DNA from: Arthrobacter sp. B0490
Lineage (GTDB): Bacteria > Actinomycetota > Actinomycetes > Actinomycetales > Micrococcaceae
Direction of reading: 5' to 3'
Length of the DNA: 64,000 bases
Assembly (NCBI RefSeq): GCF_002929355.1
Contig: NZ_PJIR01000012.1
Location: forward strand, 1-64,000
The translations under genes and the position numbers were made by a program. The notes under the pieces were generated by a model, which was given only the letters and a program-made list of their open reading frames with translations, ran no database searches and was not told the DNA's origin. Numbering within the stretch: position 1 is the stretch's first letter; each line of letters starts with the position of its first letter. This document shows, one piece after another, positions 31,422 through 39,597 of the stretch.

Positions 31422-32717
31422 ATGGCTATGAACACCCCCGGCGCGGGCCCGAGCGGCCCGCTGGAGAACGGCCCGCAGGGCTACGGGCAGCGACCACAGG
31501 ACCACCACCCCCACGAGTCCCAGGGCTGGTGGGGCGCCACGACGCTGCGGCACCACCACCCCGCACCCGCCCGTCCGGGAGGGCTCCCCTTCCAGCCGGT
31601 CTGGAACCAGCCGCCGCCCCGCCGCCGCGGCGTGTTCAACGTCATACTCGTCATCCTCGCGGCTCTCGTGGTGGCCAGCGTCCTCCTCCTGCTGTCCCTG
31701 TCGCTCGGGCCGTCGGCGTTCCTGCTGTGCGGGTTCCTCGCCCTCGTGCCCCTCGGTATCTGCCTGCTCGGCCTGCGCTGGATCGACCGCTGGGATCCCG
31801 AGCCGCGAGGCGCCCGGCTCTTCGCGTTCCTCTGGGGCGCCGGGGCCTCCGTGGTCGTGACGCTCCTGCTCGGCACCTACGTGGTGGACCTGCTCGGCAG
31901 CGCCCTCGCCACGACCTCCCCGGAGGTGATCGGGCCCGTGCTGCAGGCGCCGCTGGTCGAGGAGTTCGCCAAGGGCCTCGGCGTGCTGATCCTCGTGTAT
32001 ACGCGCCGCAGCCACTTCGACGGCCCGGTGGACGGCATCGTCTACGCCGGCACGGTCGCGGCGGGCTTCGCGTTCACCGAGAACATCCTGTACTTCGGCG
32101 CGGCCGTCCGCGACTCGGGCGATGCGGGTGCCCTCGCGGGGGTCTTCATCCTCCGCGGCCTGTTCTCGCCCTTCGCGCACGTCATGTTCACCTCGCTCCT
32201 CGGCTTCGTCCTCGGGTACGCGCTGAGCCGCGGCGGCGGGAACGCGCGGATCCTCGGCGCGTTCGTCCTCGGACTCGTGCCCGCGATCGCAGGCCACATG
32301 CTGTGGAACGGCGGCACTCTCGTCCTGTTCGACAACTTCCTGCTGTTCTACCTGGTGGTGCAGGTGCCGCTGTTCATCGCCGCCGTGGTCGCCGTCGTCC
32401 TCCTCCGGCGCTCGGAGCGGCGCCTCACGGAGGCCCGCCTCGGTGACTACGCGCGCGCCGGCTGGTTCACGCCCGAGGAGGTGCGCATGCTCGCCACCCG
32501 TCCGGGGCGGTCGCAGGCTCTCTCGTGGGCCGCGTCGGTGGGAGCGAAGGGCGACATGCGCGAGTTCATCCGCACGGGATCGCGCATCGCCTACACGCGC
32601 CAGCGCCTGCTCGGCGGGCGACGCGACGCCGACTACGCGGCGGAGGAGCGCACCCTGCTCGAGGAGGCGACCCAGCGCCGGGCGCGGATCTTCCAGCTCG
32701 CGTCCGCTGCCCGCTGA
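31422..32717 (+). CDS. prsW: PrsW-family intramembrane metalloprotease
   Basis: 431-residue membrane protease-like protein. After a ~55-residue Pro/Gln/His-rich cytoplasmic lead, about seven to eight hydrophobic helices follow. The catalytic signatures of PrsW proteins are present: [11 protein letters not shown] near residue 183, [12 protein letters not shown] near 220, [10 protein letters not shown], and AGHMLWNGG near 285. In Bacillus the family starts anti-sigma factor cleavage; the substrate here is unknown. The C-terminal 110 residues are soluble and basic. A TAGGGT at about 31411-31416 ends only a few bases before the ATG, so the transcript may be leaderless. It diverges from pyrR. Confidence 0.88.
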   Translation: MAMNTPGAGPSGPLENGPQGYGQRPQDHHPHESQGWWGATTLRHHHPAPARPGGLPFQPVWNQPPPRRRGVFNVILVILAALVVASVLLLLSLSLGPSAFLLCGFLALVPLGICLLGLRWIDRWDPEPRGARLFAFLWGAGASVVVTLLLGTYVVDLLGSALATTSPEVIGPVLQAPLVEEFAKGLGVLILVYTRRSHFDGPVDGIVYAGTVAAGFAFTENILYFGAAVRDSGDAGALAGVFILRGLFSPFAHVMFTSLLGFVLGYALSRGGGNARILGAFVLGLVPAIAGHMLWNGGTLVLFDNFLLFYLVVQVPLFIAAVVAVVLLRRSERRLTEARLGDYARAGWFTPEEVRMLATRPGRSQALSWAASVGAKGDMREFIRTGSRIAYTRQRLLGGRRDADYAAEERTLLEEATQRRARIFQLASAAR

Positions 32718-32801
32718 CGGGGCCGGCCACAGGGCCCTGGCAGCCCGGGTCGGCGCCCGCCCGGCCCGCGTGCCCGACGCCGATAGGTGCCGGGAACGCA
32801 G

Positions 32802-32839
32802 GAAGCTCCCGCCGTCCGGTGGCGGACGACGGGAGCTTC
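32802..32839. terminator. Hairpin between convergent prsW and nusB
   Basis: Sixteen-base arms at 32802-32817 and 32824-32839 pair with one mismatch around a 6-base loop. The hairpin sits between the prsW stop and the nusB stop, so it probably terminates both transcripts. There is no long T-tract. Confidence 0.7.
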
Positions 32840-32851
32840 TCCACGGGGACC

Positions 32852-33262
32852 TCAGGCGAGCAGTGTGGGCTTCAGCTGCTGCAGGCGCCCGAGGAGCCCG
32901 TTGATGAACTTCGGTGACTCGTCGGTGGAGAGCATCTTCGCGAGCTCCACGGCTTCGCTCACCGCGACGCCGTCGGGGACGTCGTCGTTGTAGAGCAGTT
33001 CCCAGGAGCCGATCCGCAGGAGCATGAGGTCGACGGCCGGCATGCGGTCGAGCGTCCAGCCCTGCGAGTACGTGCTCAGGAACTCGTCGATCTGCTCCTG
33101 GTGCTCCAGGACGCCTTCCACGATGTCCACCGTGTAGTCGGCGATGACCATGTCCGTCTTCTCACGGCGCACGCGGATGACCTCGAGGGCCGGCATGTCC
33201 CGCTGCTCGGACTCGAAGAGGATGTCCAGGGCCCGGCGCCGGGCCTTGCTGCGTGCACTCAC
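32852..33262 (-). CDS. nusB: Transcription antitermination protein NusB
   Basis: 136-residue all-helical protein that joins the antitermination complex on rRNA leaders (boxA). Typical features are the N-terminal [17 protein letters not shown], the [18 protein letters not shown] region and the C-terminal [18 protein letters not shown] 33262 overlaps the efp stop as GTGA. It is the last gene of the long aro-efp operon and is followed by a hairpin. Confidence 0.95.
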   Translation of the reverse strand: MSARSKARRRALDILFESEQRDMPALEVIRVRREKTDMVIADYTVDIVEGVLEHQEQIDEFLSTYSQGWTLDRMPAVDLMLLRIGSWELLYNDDVPDGVAVSEAVELAKMLSTDESPKFINGLLGRLQQLKPTLLA

Positions 33263-33822
33263 TCGTTGACGCGTCCCAGGTACTCGCCCGTGCGGGTGTC
33301 GACCTTGACCTTGGTGCCGGTGCCGAGGAACAGCGGGACCTGGATCTCGTGGCCCGTCTCGACGGTCGCGGGCTTGGTGCCGCCCGTGGAGCGGTCGCCC
33401 TGGAGGCCCGGCTCGGTGTAGGTGATCTCGAGCGTGACGGAGGCGGGCAGCTCGACGTAGAGGGGCGAGCCCTCGTGCATGGCGATGGTGGCCATCTGGC
33501 TCTCGAGCATGAAGTTCGCGGCGTTCCCCACGGTCTTGCCGGGCACCGTGATCTGGTCGTAGTCCGTGGTGTCCATGAAGACGAAGTCCTCGCCGTCCTT
33601 GTACAGGTACTGGTAGTCGCGGCGGTCCACGGTGGCCGTCTCGATCTTCAGGCCCGCGTTGAAGGTCTTGTCGACGACCTTGCCGGAGAGGATGTTGCGA
33701 AGCTTGGTGCGGACGAAGGCTCCACCCTTGCCGGGCTTGACGTGCTGGAACTCGAGGACGTTCCAGAGGTTGCCCTCGAGCTTCAGGACGGTGCCGTTTT
33801 TGATGTCGTTCGTGGTCGCCAC
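33259..33822 (-). CDS. efp: Translation elongation factor P
   Basis: 187-residue three-domain translation factor that relieves ribosome stalling at proline runs. The N-terminal domain includes [27 protein letters not shown], with the loop PGKGG whose lysine region contacts the P-site tRNA. Middle and C-terminal OB domains follow ([27 protein letters not shown]...; [13 protein letters not shown]). I see no neighbouring gene for lysylation (epmA/B), in keeping with actinobacteria. A 146-base gap separates it from aroB. Confidence 0.96.
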   Translation of the reverse strand: MATTNDIKNGTVLKLEGNLWNVLEFQHVKPGKGGAFVRTKLRNILSGKVVDKTFNAGLKIETATVDRRDYQYLYKDGEDFVFMDTTDYDQITVPGKTVGNAANFMLESQMATIAMHEGSPLYVELPASVTLEITYTEPGLQGDRSTGGTKPATVETGHEIQVPLFLGTGTKVKVDTRTGEYLGRVNE

Positions 33823-33968
33823 AGATTCACTTTCGTCGATGTCGCTGATGGATGGGCCGGCCGGGGCACGGCGGGCGCGGAGAAGAGCGCCAAAAGTCCA
33901 GAGACCAGTCTACCCTGCGCGGCGCGGCGACCCGCTGGGCGGCCCCGCCCGCCCCCGACGCGGTCCGG

Positions 33969-35063
33969 TCAGGAGGCGATCTCCTGGTAGGCGGCGAACA
34001 GGAGCGACGTGTCGGGGACCTCCAGCATGCCGGGGCGGCCGATGCCGTCGAGCACCACGAACCGGAGCAGGTCGCCCCGTGACTTCTTGTCGCGGCGCAT
34101 CCCGTCGAGGAGCGAGGCCCACCGGTCCCGGCGGTAGGTGACGGGCAGGCCGAGCGACTCCAGGATGCTCTTGTGGCGGTCGGCGTCGGCGTCGCCGAGG
34201 CGCCCCACCATGCGGGAGAGCTCGGCCGCGAACACGAGCCCCACCGAGACGGCCGCACCGTGACGCCACGAGTACCGCTCCGCGAGTTCGATCGCGTGCC
34301 CGAGCGTGTGACCGTAGTTGAGGTACTCACGGCGGCCCGCTTCACGCAGGTCCTCGGAGACGATGTCGGCCTTGACCCGGATGGCGCGCTCCACGAGCTC
34401 CCGCAGCACCGGCGAGGTCGCCTCCGCCGCAGCATCGGTGTCCTGTTCGATGAGGGCCAGGATGGCGGGGTCGGCGATGAAACCGCACTTCACCACTTCG
34501 GCCAGTCCCGTGACGAGCTCGTTCTTCGGCAGTGTCGCCAGCGCGTCGAGATCGGCGAGGACGGCGGCGGGCGGGTGGAACGCGCCCACGAGGTTCTTGC
34601 CCTCGGCGGTGTTGATGCCCGTCTTGCCGCCCACGGCGGCGTCGACCATGGCGAGGAGGCTCGTGGGCAGGTGCACCACGCGTACGCCGCGGAGCCAGGT
34701 CGCTGCGACGAAGCCGCCGAGGTCCGTCACGGCACCTCCGCCGACCGTCACGACGGCGTCGGACCGGGTGAAGTCGTTCTGGCCGAGGACCTGCCAGCAG
34801 AACGCGGCCACCTGGATGTGTTTGCCCTCCTCGGCGTCGGGGATCTCCGCCGTCACGGCCGTGAAGCCGGCGTCGGCGAGCTCGGCACGTACGGTGTCGC
34901 CGGTGGCGCGGAGGGCCCGCGGGTGGATGACCAGGACGCGGCGCACCCGCTCGCCGAGGACCGCGGGGAGCCGACCGAGCAGGCCACGGCCGACGACGAC
35001 GTCGTAGTCGCCGTCGGCGGCGCCGCCGGTCACGGGGATGATGGTTGCTTCGTCAGTCGCCAT
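33969..35063 (-). CDS. aroB: 3-dehydroquinate synthase
   Basis: 364-residue NAD- and zinc-dependent enzyme for the second shikimate step. The NAD and substrate sites are visible in [24 protein letters not shown], then [20 protein letters not shown] and [13 protein letters not shown]; the metal-ligand region includes [13 protein letters not shown]. Length is standard. The ATG overlaps the aroK stop by 11 bases, indicating coupled translation. Confidence 0.96.
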   Translation of the reverse strand: MATDEATIIPVTGGAADGDYDVVVGRGLLGRLPAVLGERVRRVLVIHPRALRATGDTVRAELADAGFTAVTAEIPDAEEGKHIQVAAFCWQVLGQNDFTRSDAVVTVGGGAVTDLGGFVAATWLRGVRVVHLPTSLLAMVDAAVGGKTGINTAEGKNLVGAFHPPAAVLADLDALATLPKNELVTGLAEVVKCGFIADPAILALIEQDTDAAAEATSPVLRELVERAIRVKADIVSEDLREAGRREYLNYGHTLGHAIELAERYSWRHGAAVSVGLVFAAELSRMVGRLGDADADRHKSILESLGLPVTYRRDRWASLLDGMRRDKKSRGDLLRFVVLDGIGRPGMLEVPDTSLLFAAYQEIAS

Positions 35064-35646
35064 GGGGGTTGGTTCCGCTCTCGTCGTCCGGGGTATGGGT
35101 CAGGGTGTCGTGCGCGTCGGTCGGGGGGTCGGGCGGGGCGTTCCCGTCCAGTGCGCGCAGCACGGCCTCGGTGGCCTCGCGCACGGTGAGCCCCCGTGTG
35201 TCGACGACGAAGGTCGCCACCGCGGCGTAGACGGGCCGCCGCGCGTCGTACAGCTCCTGCCACCGTTCGGCGGGGCGTCCCGCGAGGAGGGGGCGGCCGG
35301 AGTCGGCGCCGATGCGCGGGAGGACGGTCGCGAGGTCGGTGTCGAGGAAGACGACGACGGCGTCAGCCAGGAGGGCCCGGGTGCCGGGATGCAGCACCGC
35401 TCCCCCGCCGAGGGAGACCACGACGCCGTCCCCCGTCAGGGCCTCGCCCACCACGTCCGCCTCGAGGTCGCGGAACACCCCTTCGCCGCCGCGGGCGAAG
35501 ATGGCGGGGATGCTCCCGTGCCGCTCGACGATGACGCGGTCCGTGTCCACGAAGCGTGTGCCCGTCCGCCGTGCGAGCATCCGCCCGACGGCGGACTTGC
35601 CGACAGCCATGGGGCCGACGAGGACCACGCGGCGGTCCCCGCCCAT
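35053..35646 (-). CDS. aroK: Shikimate kinase
   Basis: 197-residue kinase phosphorylating shikimate. The Walker A is [14 protein letters not shown] (residues ~11-24) and the shikimate-binding DTD lies in [13 protein letters not shown]; the second glycine-rich site is [12 protein letters not shown] and the lid has [10 protein letters not shown] ~30-residue Pro/Thr/Asp-rich tail follows the domain and overlaps aroB. Stop and start at aroC share a single base (TGATG). Confidence 0.95.
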   Translation of the reverse strand: MGGDRRVVLVGPMAVGKSAVGRMLARRTGTRFVDTDRVIVERHGSIPAIFARGGEGVFRDLEADVVGEALTGDGVVVSLGGGAVLHPGTRALLADAVVVFLDTDLATVLPRIGADSGRPLLAGRPAERWQELYDARRPVYAAVATFVVDTRGLTVREATEAVLRALDGNAPPDPPTDAHDTLTHTPDDESGTNPHGD

Positions 35647-36863
35647 CAGACTCCGGCGGAGTCCAGGAACTCCGGGATGTTCTCGAGGTAGCTGCGCATG
35701 TTGCGTGCCGTCTCCGCCAGGGAGTCGCCGCCGAACTTCTCGGTGACGGCCTCGGCCAGGACGAGGGCGGTCATGGCCTCCGCGACGACACCGGCGGCGG
35801 GTACCGCGCACACGTCCGACCGCTGGTGGTGGGCGCGGGCCGCGGCACCCGTGCTGACGTCGACGGTGCGCAGCGCGCGCGGCACGGTGGCGATGGGCTT
35901 CATCGCGGCGCGCACACGCAGGGCGTCGCCGATGCTCATGCCGCCCTCGATGCCGCCGGCCCGGTTGGAGAGGCGCACGATCTTGCCGTCGTCGTTGCGG
36001 ACGATCTCGTCGTGCGCCGCGGTACCGCGCCGGGCAGCGGTCTGGAAGCCGTCGCCGACCTCCACGCCCTTGATGGCCTGGATACCCATGAGGGCGGCGG
36101 CGAGCCGGGAATCGAGCCTCCGGTCCCAGTGGACGTAGCTGCCGAGTCCCGGCGGGAGCCCGTACGCGACGACCTCGACGACGCCACCGAGGGTCTCGCC
36201 CTCCTTGTGGGCGGCGTCGACCTCGGCCACCATGGCATCCGAGGTGTCCCGGTCGAAGCAGCGCAGCGGATCCGTGTCGAGCGCGATCACGTCGCTCGGC
36301 ACGGGCAGGGGGGCGTCCTCGGGGACCGAGACGGAACCGATCGACACGGTGTGGCTGACGAGGTGGATGCCGAGACCGGCGAGGAACCGGGCCGCGACGG
36401 TGCCGAGGGCGACGCGGGTCGCCGTCTCCCGGGCGCTGGCCCGCTCGAGGACGGGCCGGGCCTCGTCGAAGCCGTACTTCTGCATGCCGGTGAAATCGGC
36501 GTGGCCGGGGCGTGGCCGTGTGAGGGGCGCGTTCCGGGCCGACGCGGCGAGTTCGGCCGCGTCCTCCCCCTCGAGGGGGTCGGCCGACATGATCTTCTCC
36601 CACTTGGGCCACTCGGTGTTGGCGACCTCGATGGCCACCGGGCCGCCCTGCGTCACCCCGTGGCGTACGCCGCCGAGGATGCGGACCTGGTCCTGCTCGA
36701 ACTTCATGCGGGCACCGCGGCCGTAGCCGAGGCGGCGCCGTGCCAGGGCCTCCTGCACATCGGTGCTCGTGACGGCCACCCCCGCGGGCATCCCCTCGAT
36801 GATGCCGACCACGGAGGGGCCGTGGGATTCTCCTGCCGTCAACCAACGCAACATGGCTTCCAT
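35646..36863 (-). CDS. aroC: Chorismate synthase
   Basis: 405-residue FMN-dependent enzyme producing chorismate. It begins [25 protein letters not shown], the family signature, and shows [29 protein letters not shown] and [15 protein letters not shown]. The ATG at 36863 gives residues MEA before this; the ATG at 36854 would start exactly at the canonical MLRW, and neither has an excellent ribosome binding site. The gene lies 23 bases after aroE. Confidence 0.96.
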   Translation of the reverse strand: MEAMLRWLTAGESHGPSVVGIIEGMPAGVAVTSTDVQEALARRRLGYGRGARMKFEQDQVRILGGVRHGVTQGGPVAIEVANTEWPKWEKIMSADPLEGEDAAELAASARNAPLTRPRPGHADFTGMQKYGFDEARPVLERASARETATRVALGTVAARFLAGLGIHLVSHTVSIGSVSVPEDAPLPVPSDVIALDTDPLRCFDRDTSDAMVAEVDAAHKEGETLGGVVEVVAYGLPPGLGSYVHWDRRLDSRLAAALMGIQAIKGVEVGDGFQTAARRGTAAHDEIVRNDDGKIVRLSNRAGGIEGGMSIGDALRVRAAMKPIATVPRALRTVDVSTGAAARAHHQRSDVCAVPAAGVVAEAMTALVLAEAVTEKFGGDSLAETARNMRSYLENIPEFLDSAGV

Positions 36864-36886
36864 ACTGCCATGCGGGGGCGGAGGGA

Positions 36887-37762
36887 TCAGCGCCGTGCGG
36901 CGCCCACTGCGTCACACATCACGTCGAGGACCCCCTGCGGGTCCTGTGCGGTGGCGGGGAAGAACAGGCGCACCTGCTCCACGGCCTGGTGCAGCAGCAT
37001 GTCGAGGCCCGGCACGATCGTGCCACCGGCGTGCTGCCACGCCGCGGCGAGCGTGCTGGGCCACGGGTCGTAGGCGACGTCGAGCAGCGTGCCCTGCGTG
37101 GAGAAGCCGGCGGTGGCGGCGAGGCTCGCGGCCACGGGGTCCGCCGCGCGGGGCGGAAGCGTGGAGACGACGACGTCCGCGGCCGCCACGGCGTCGGCGG
37201 CCGTGGACCAGGGGACGAGGACGACGTCGATGCCGAGGGCCTGCCCGACCCGCAGGAGGTCGGCCGAGGCCTCGGGCCGCCGGACGACCACGCGGACGGT
37301 GGCGGCCCCGAGGCGGGCGAGGGCCGCCACGGCCGCAGCCGCGGTCCCTCCACCACCGAGGATCACCGCGTGTCCGGGCTCGTGCACGCCGGCCGAGGCC
37401 AGAGCGTTCGCCACCCCGGCGACGTCGGTGTTGTGACCGGTGAGCACGCGGTCGCCGGGCCCGCCGTCGACGACGACGGTGTTGACGACCCCGAGGACCG
37501 TGGCGGGTTCCGTCGTGGCGTCGACGAGCCGCGCCACCGCTGCCTTCAGGGGCATGGTGACGGACAGGCCGCGCCAGCCGGGCGCGGCACGCACACCGTC
37601 GACGAAGGCGCCCAGGTCCGCCTCAACGACGTCGACCGCGGTGTAGGAGCATTCGATGCCGAGCTCCCGGTAGGCGGCCGCGTGCAGCAGCGGGGACTTC
37701 GAGTGCCCGATGGGCGAGCCGATCACGGCGGCCCGGAGCGGTGCCGTGGAAGCGGGCACCAC
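36887..37762 (-). CDS. aroE: Shikimate dehydrogenase
   Basis: 291-residue enzyme reducing dehydroshikimate with NADPH. The substrate-binding sequence is [22 protein letters not shown], with catalytic Lys in [14 protein letters not shown] (about residue 71). [13 protein letters not shown] and the cofactor loop [16 protein letters not shown] follow; the nucleotide-binding motif is GGGGTA rather than GAGGAA, and the next strand ends VVVRRPE. GTG 37762 abuts the mltG stop exactly. Confidence 0.94.
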   Translation of the reverse strand: MVPASTAPLRAAVIGSPIGHSKSPLLHAAAYRELGIECSYTAVDVVEADLGAFVDGVRAAPGWRGLSVTMPLKAAVARLVDATTEPATVLGVVNTVVVDGGPGDRVLTGHNTDVAGVANALASAGVHEPGHAVILGGGGTAAAAVAALARLGAATVRVVVRRPEASADLLRVGQALGIDVVLVPWSTAADAVAAADVVVSTLPPRAADPVAASLAATAGFSTQGTLLDVAYDPWPSTLAAAWQHAGGTIVPGLDMLLHQAVEQVRLFFPATAQDPQGVLDVMCDAVGAARR

Positions 37763-38974
37763 CTATTCGCACCGTCCGGGGTTGTCGGTGCACCAGCCGA
37801 GGTACTCGTCGACGTAGCGCAGGTGCTCCGCGTACGTCTCGGAGAACTTCGTCTCGCCGGTGTCGAGGTTCACCGTCACCCAGAAGTAGAAGGGGACGTC
37901 CGCCGGGTTGACCGTCGCGTCGATGGCCTCGTCGCCGGGGGAGCCGATCGGCCCCTTCGGCAGGCCGGGGTTCGCGTAGGTGTTGTACGGGTTGGAGGTG
38001 TCCTGCTTCTCCTCGTCGGTCAGCTGGTAGCTGCGCTTGCCGAGTCCGTAGGTGACGGAGGCGTCGGACTGGATGAAACCGCTCGTCTCCGTGTTGCCGG
38101 GCGTGAGGCGGTTGTTGATGGCCCCCGCGACCGTCGCGTAGTCGCCCTGCTGGGCCTCGGCCTGCACGATGCTCGCGATCGTCAGGATCCGGTACTGCTC
38201 GGCCGGATCCGTGACGCCGTCCTCGGCGAGGCGGTCGGTCGTCGACCTGACCATCTCGGTGATGATGTCCGTGGCGGTCGCCTCGACGTCGAAGCGGTAC
38301 TCCCCGGGATGCAGGTAACCCTCGAGGGACAGGGCCTGCGCCGGGAGGCCGAACTGGGTGGGGTCGGCGGCGAGGGCGTCGAACTCGGCCCGCGGGATGC
38401 CGGTGGAGGTGCTGAGGATGTCGAAGACCTCGCCCTGGCGGAGGTCGCGGGCCACCGCGGCATACGAGACGAGCGAGGGATCGTCGCCCAGCAGTGCCTC
38501 CGCCGCGTCCGCGGCGGGCATCTGCAGGCGCATCTCGTACTCGCCCGGCTGGACCTCGCGGCCGTCGGCGATCGCCCCGAGGGCCTCGACGAAGGTCGCG
38601 GAATCCGCCACGATGTCCGCGCTCTCGAGCCCGGTCCCGATGGCGAGGGCGCCGGCGCCCTCGGTCACGGAGAAGACGGTCTCCTCGCCTCCCGGGCCGG
38701 CGTAGTCGGTGACGTCGTTCAGACCGAGCAGGTCGCGCAGCATCATGGCGACGCCGAAGACGGTCCCCGCGAAGAGCATGAGGACCACGAGCATGACGAC
38801 GGTACGCCGGAGGCGCCTGCGCCTCTTCGCCTTCGACGGTGGGCGGCGCTTGGTGCGGCGGGCAGTGTCCTGGTCCGCGAAGAACTGCTCGACGGGCTCC
38901 GGATGCTCGTAGCCGTCGGTGTGCTGCTCGTCGGATCCCTGGGACGCCGGGGAATTACGGGTGTGGTTGTTCAC
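37763..38974 (-). CDS. mltG: Endolytic peptidoglycan transglycosylase MltG
   Basis: 403-residue inner-membrane enzyme that cleaves nascent glycan strands and sets their length. A ~50-residue charged cytoplasmic lead ends in a basic KRRRRLRR stretch; the membrane helix is about residues 53-75 (VVMLVVLMLFAGTVFGVAMML). The YceG domain follows, with catalytic Glu in ASIVQAEAQQGDYATVAG, and SDASVTYGLGK, YNTYANPGLPKGPIGSPG and TKFSETYAEH. GTG 38974 overlaps the ruvX stop as GTGA. Confidence 0.93.
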   Translation of the reverse strand: MNNHTRNSPASQGSDEQHTDGYEHPEPVEQFFADQDTARRTKRRPPSKAKRRRRLRRTVVMLVVLMLFAGTVFGVAMMLRDLLGLNDVTDYAGPGGEETVFSVTEGAGALAIGTGLESADIVADSATFVEALGAIADGREVQPGEYEMRLQMPAADAAEALLGDDPSLVSYAAVARDLRQGEVFDILSTSTGIPRAEFDALAADPTQFGLPAQALSLEGYLHPGEYRFDVEATATDIITEMVRSTTDRLAEDGVTDPAEQYRILTIASIVQAEAQQGDYATVAGAINNRLTPGNTETSGFIQSDASVTYGLGKRSYQLTDEEKQDTSNPYNTYANPGLPKGPIGSPGDEAIDATVNPADVPFYFWVTVNLDTGETKFSETYAEHLRYVDEYLGWCTDNPGRCE

Positions 38975-39597
38975 GACTCCGGATCCCTCCTGCTGGGCGA
39001 ACTGTCCTTGATAACCGGCTCCTCTATCGGGGTCAGCAGTGGGCTCTGGGCACCCTCTGCGTGACGCACAGGAACCGGATCCCCCACGTCCCGTTCGCGT
39101 GAACGTTGCGTGTCGATGGCGTGCTGGAGTATTTCGACAGCTGCCACCTGATCAATAACCTTACGATGCTCACGGCTGCTCAGACCAGCCGCATGCAGCG
39201 AGCGGTGGGCCGACACCGTGCTCAGCCGCTCGTCCACCAAGCGTACCGGCACGGTCAGGGACTGTCTCCGGAGCTCCTCGACGACCAGCCCGGCGTAGTC
39301 CCTCGCCATCTCCGCCGACGCGCCCTCCTGCCCGCTGAGGTTCTTGGGGAGTCCCACGATGATCTGCACCGCGCCGCGTTCGGAAGCCTCGCGCACCAGG
39401 ATCCTCACGTCGCTGTTCCTCCGGGGATCGCGCTTCAGGGTGCGGATCGGGGTGGCGAGCAGCCCGTCCCGGTCGCAGCCTGCCAGTCCCACCCGGACCT
39501 GCCCGACGTCGACGCCCAGCTTGGGCCCGCGGGGGTAGGGGGCGGCGCCCGGAACGGACCCCGCTCCCCCTCCGTCGCCGGCTGTCGCGGCCGTCAG
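38971..39597 (-). CDS. ruvX: RuvX/YqgF Holliday-junction resolvase-like protein, CTG start
   Basis: 208-residue RNase H-fold protein involved in rRNA processing or recombination. The essential N-terminus GPKLGVDVGQVRVGLAG with the first catalytic Asp (residue 30) lies in frame upstream of the only GTG at 39492, so that GTG cannot be the true start. Between alaS and that GTG the frame has no ATG, GTG or TTG, but CTG at 39597 gives MTAATAG and makes a CTGA overlap with the alaS stop. IIVGLPKNLSGQEG, VDERLSTVSA and DQVAAVEILQHAID are the later family motifs. The protein is real; the start codon is an inference. Confidence 0.85.
   Translation of the reverse strand: MTAATAGDGGGAGSVPGAAPYPRGPKLGVDVGQVRVGLAGCDRDGLLATPIRTLKRDPRRNSDVRILVREASERGAVQIIVGLPKNLSGQEGASAEMARDYAGLVVEELRRQSLTVPVRLVDERLSTVSAHRSLHAAGLSSREHRKVIDQVAAVEILQHAIDTQRSRERDVGDPVPVRHAEGAQSPLLTPIEEPVIKDSSPSRRDPES

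Noticed and set aside
36989-39064. 691-residue plus-strand ORF across aroE and mltG
   Set aside because: It is antisense to two certain genes, with no motifs, and matches a GC-skew shadow.
39170-39492. GTG 39492 as start of ruvX
   Set aside because: It would remove the first catalytic strand (GVDVG) that is encoded in frame just upstream.
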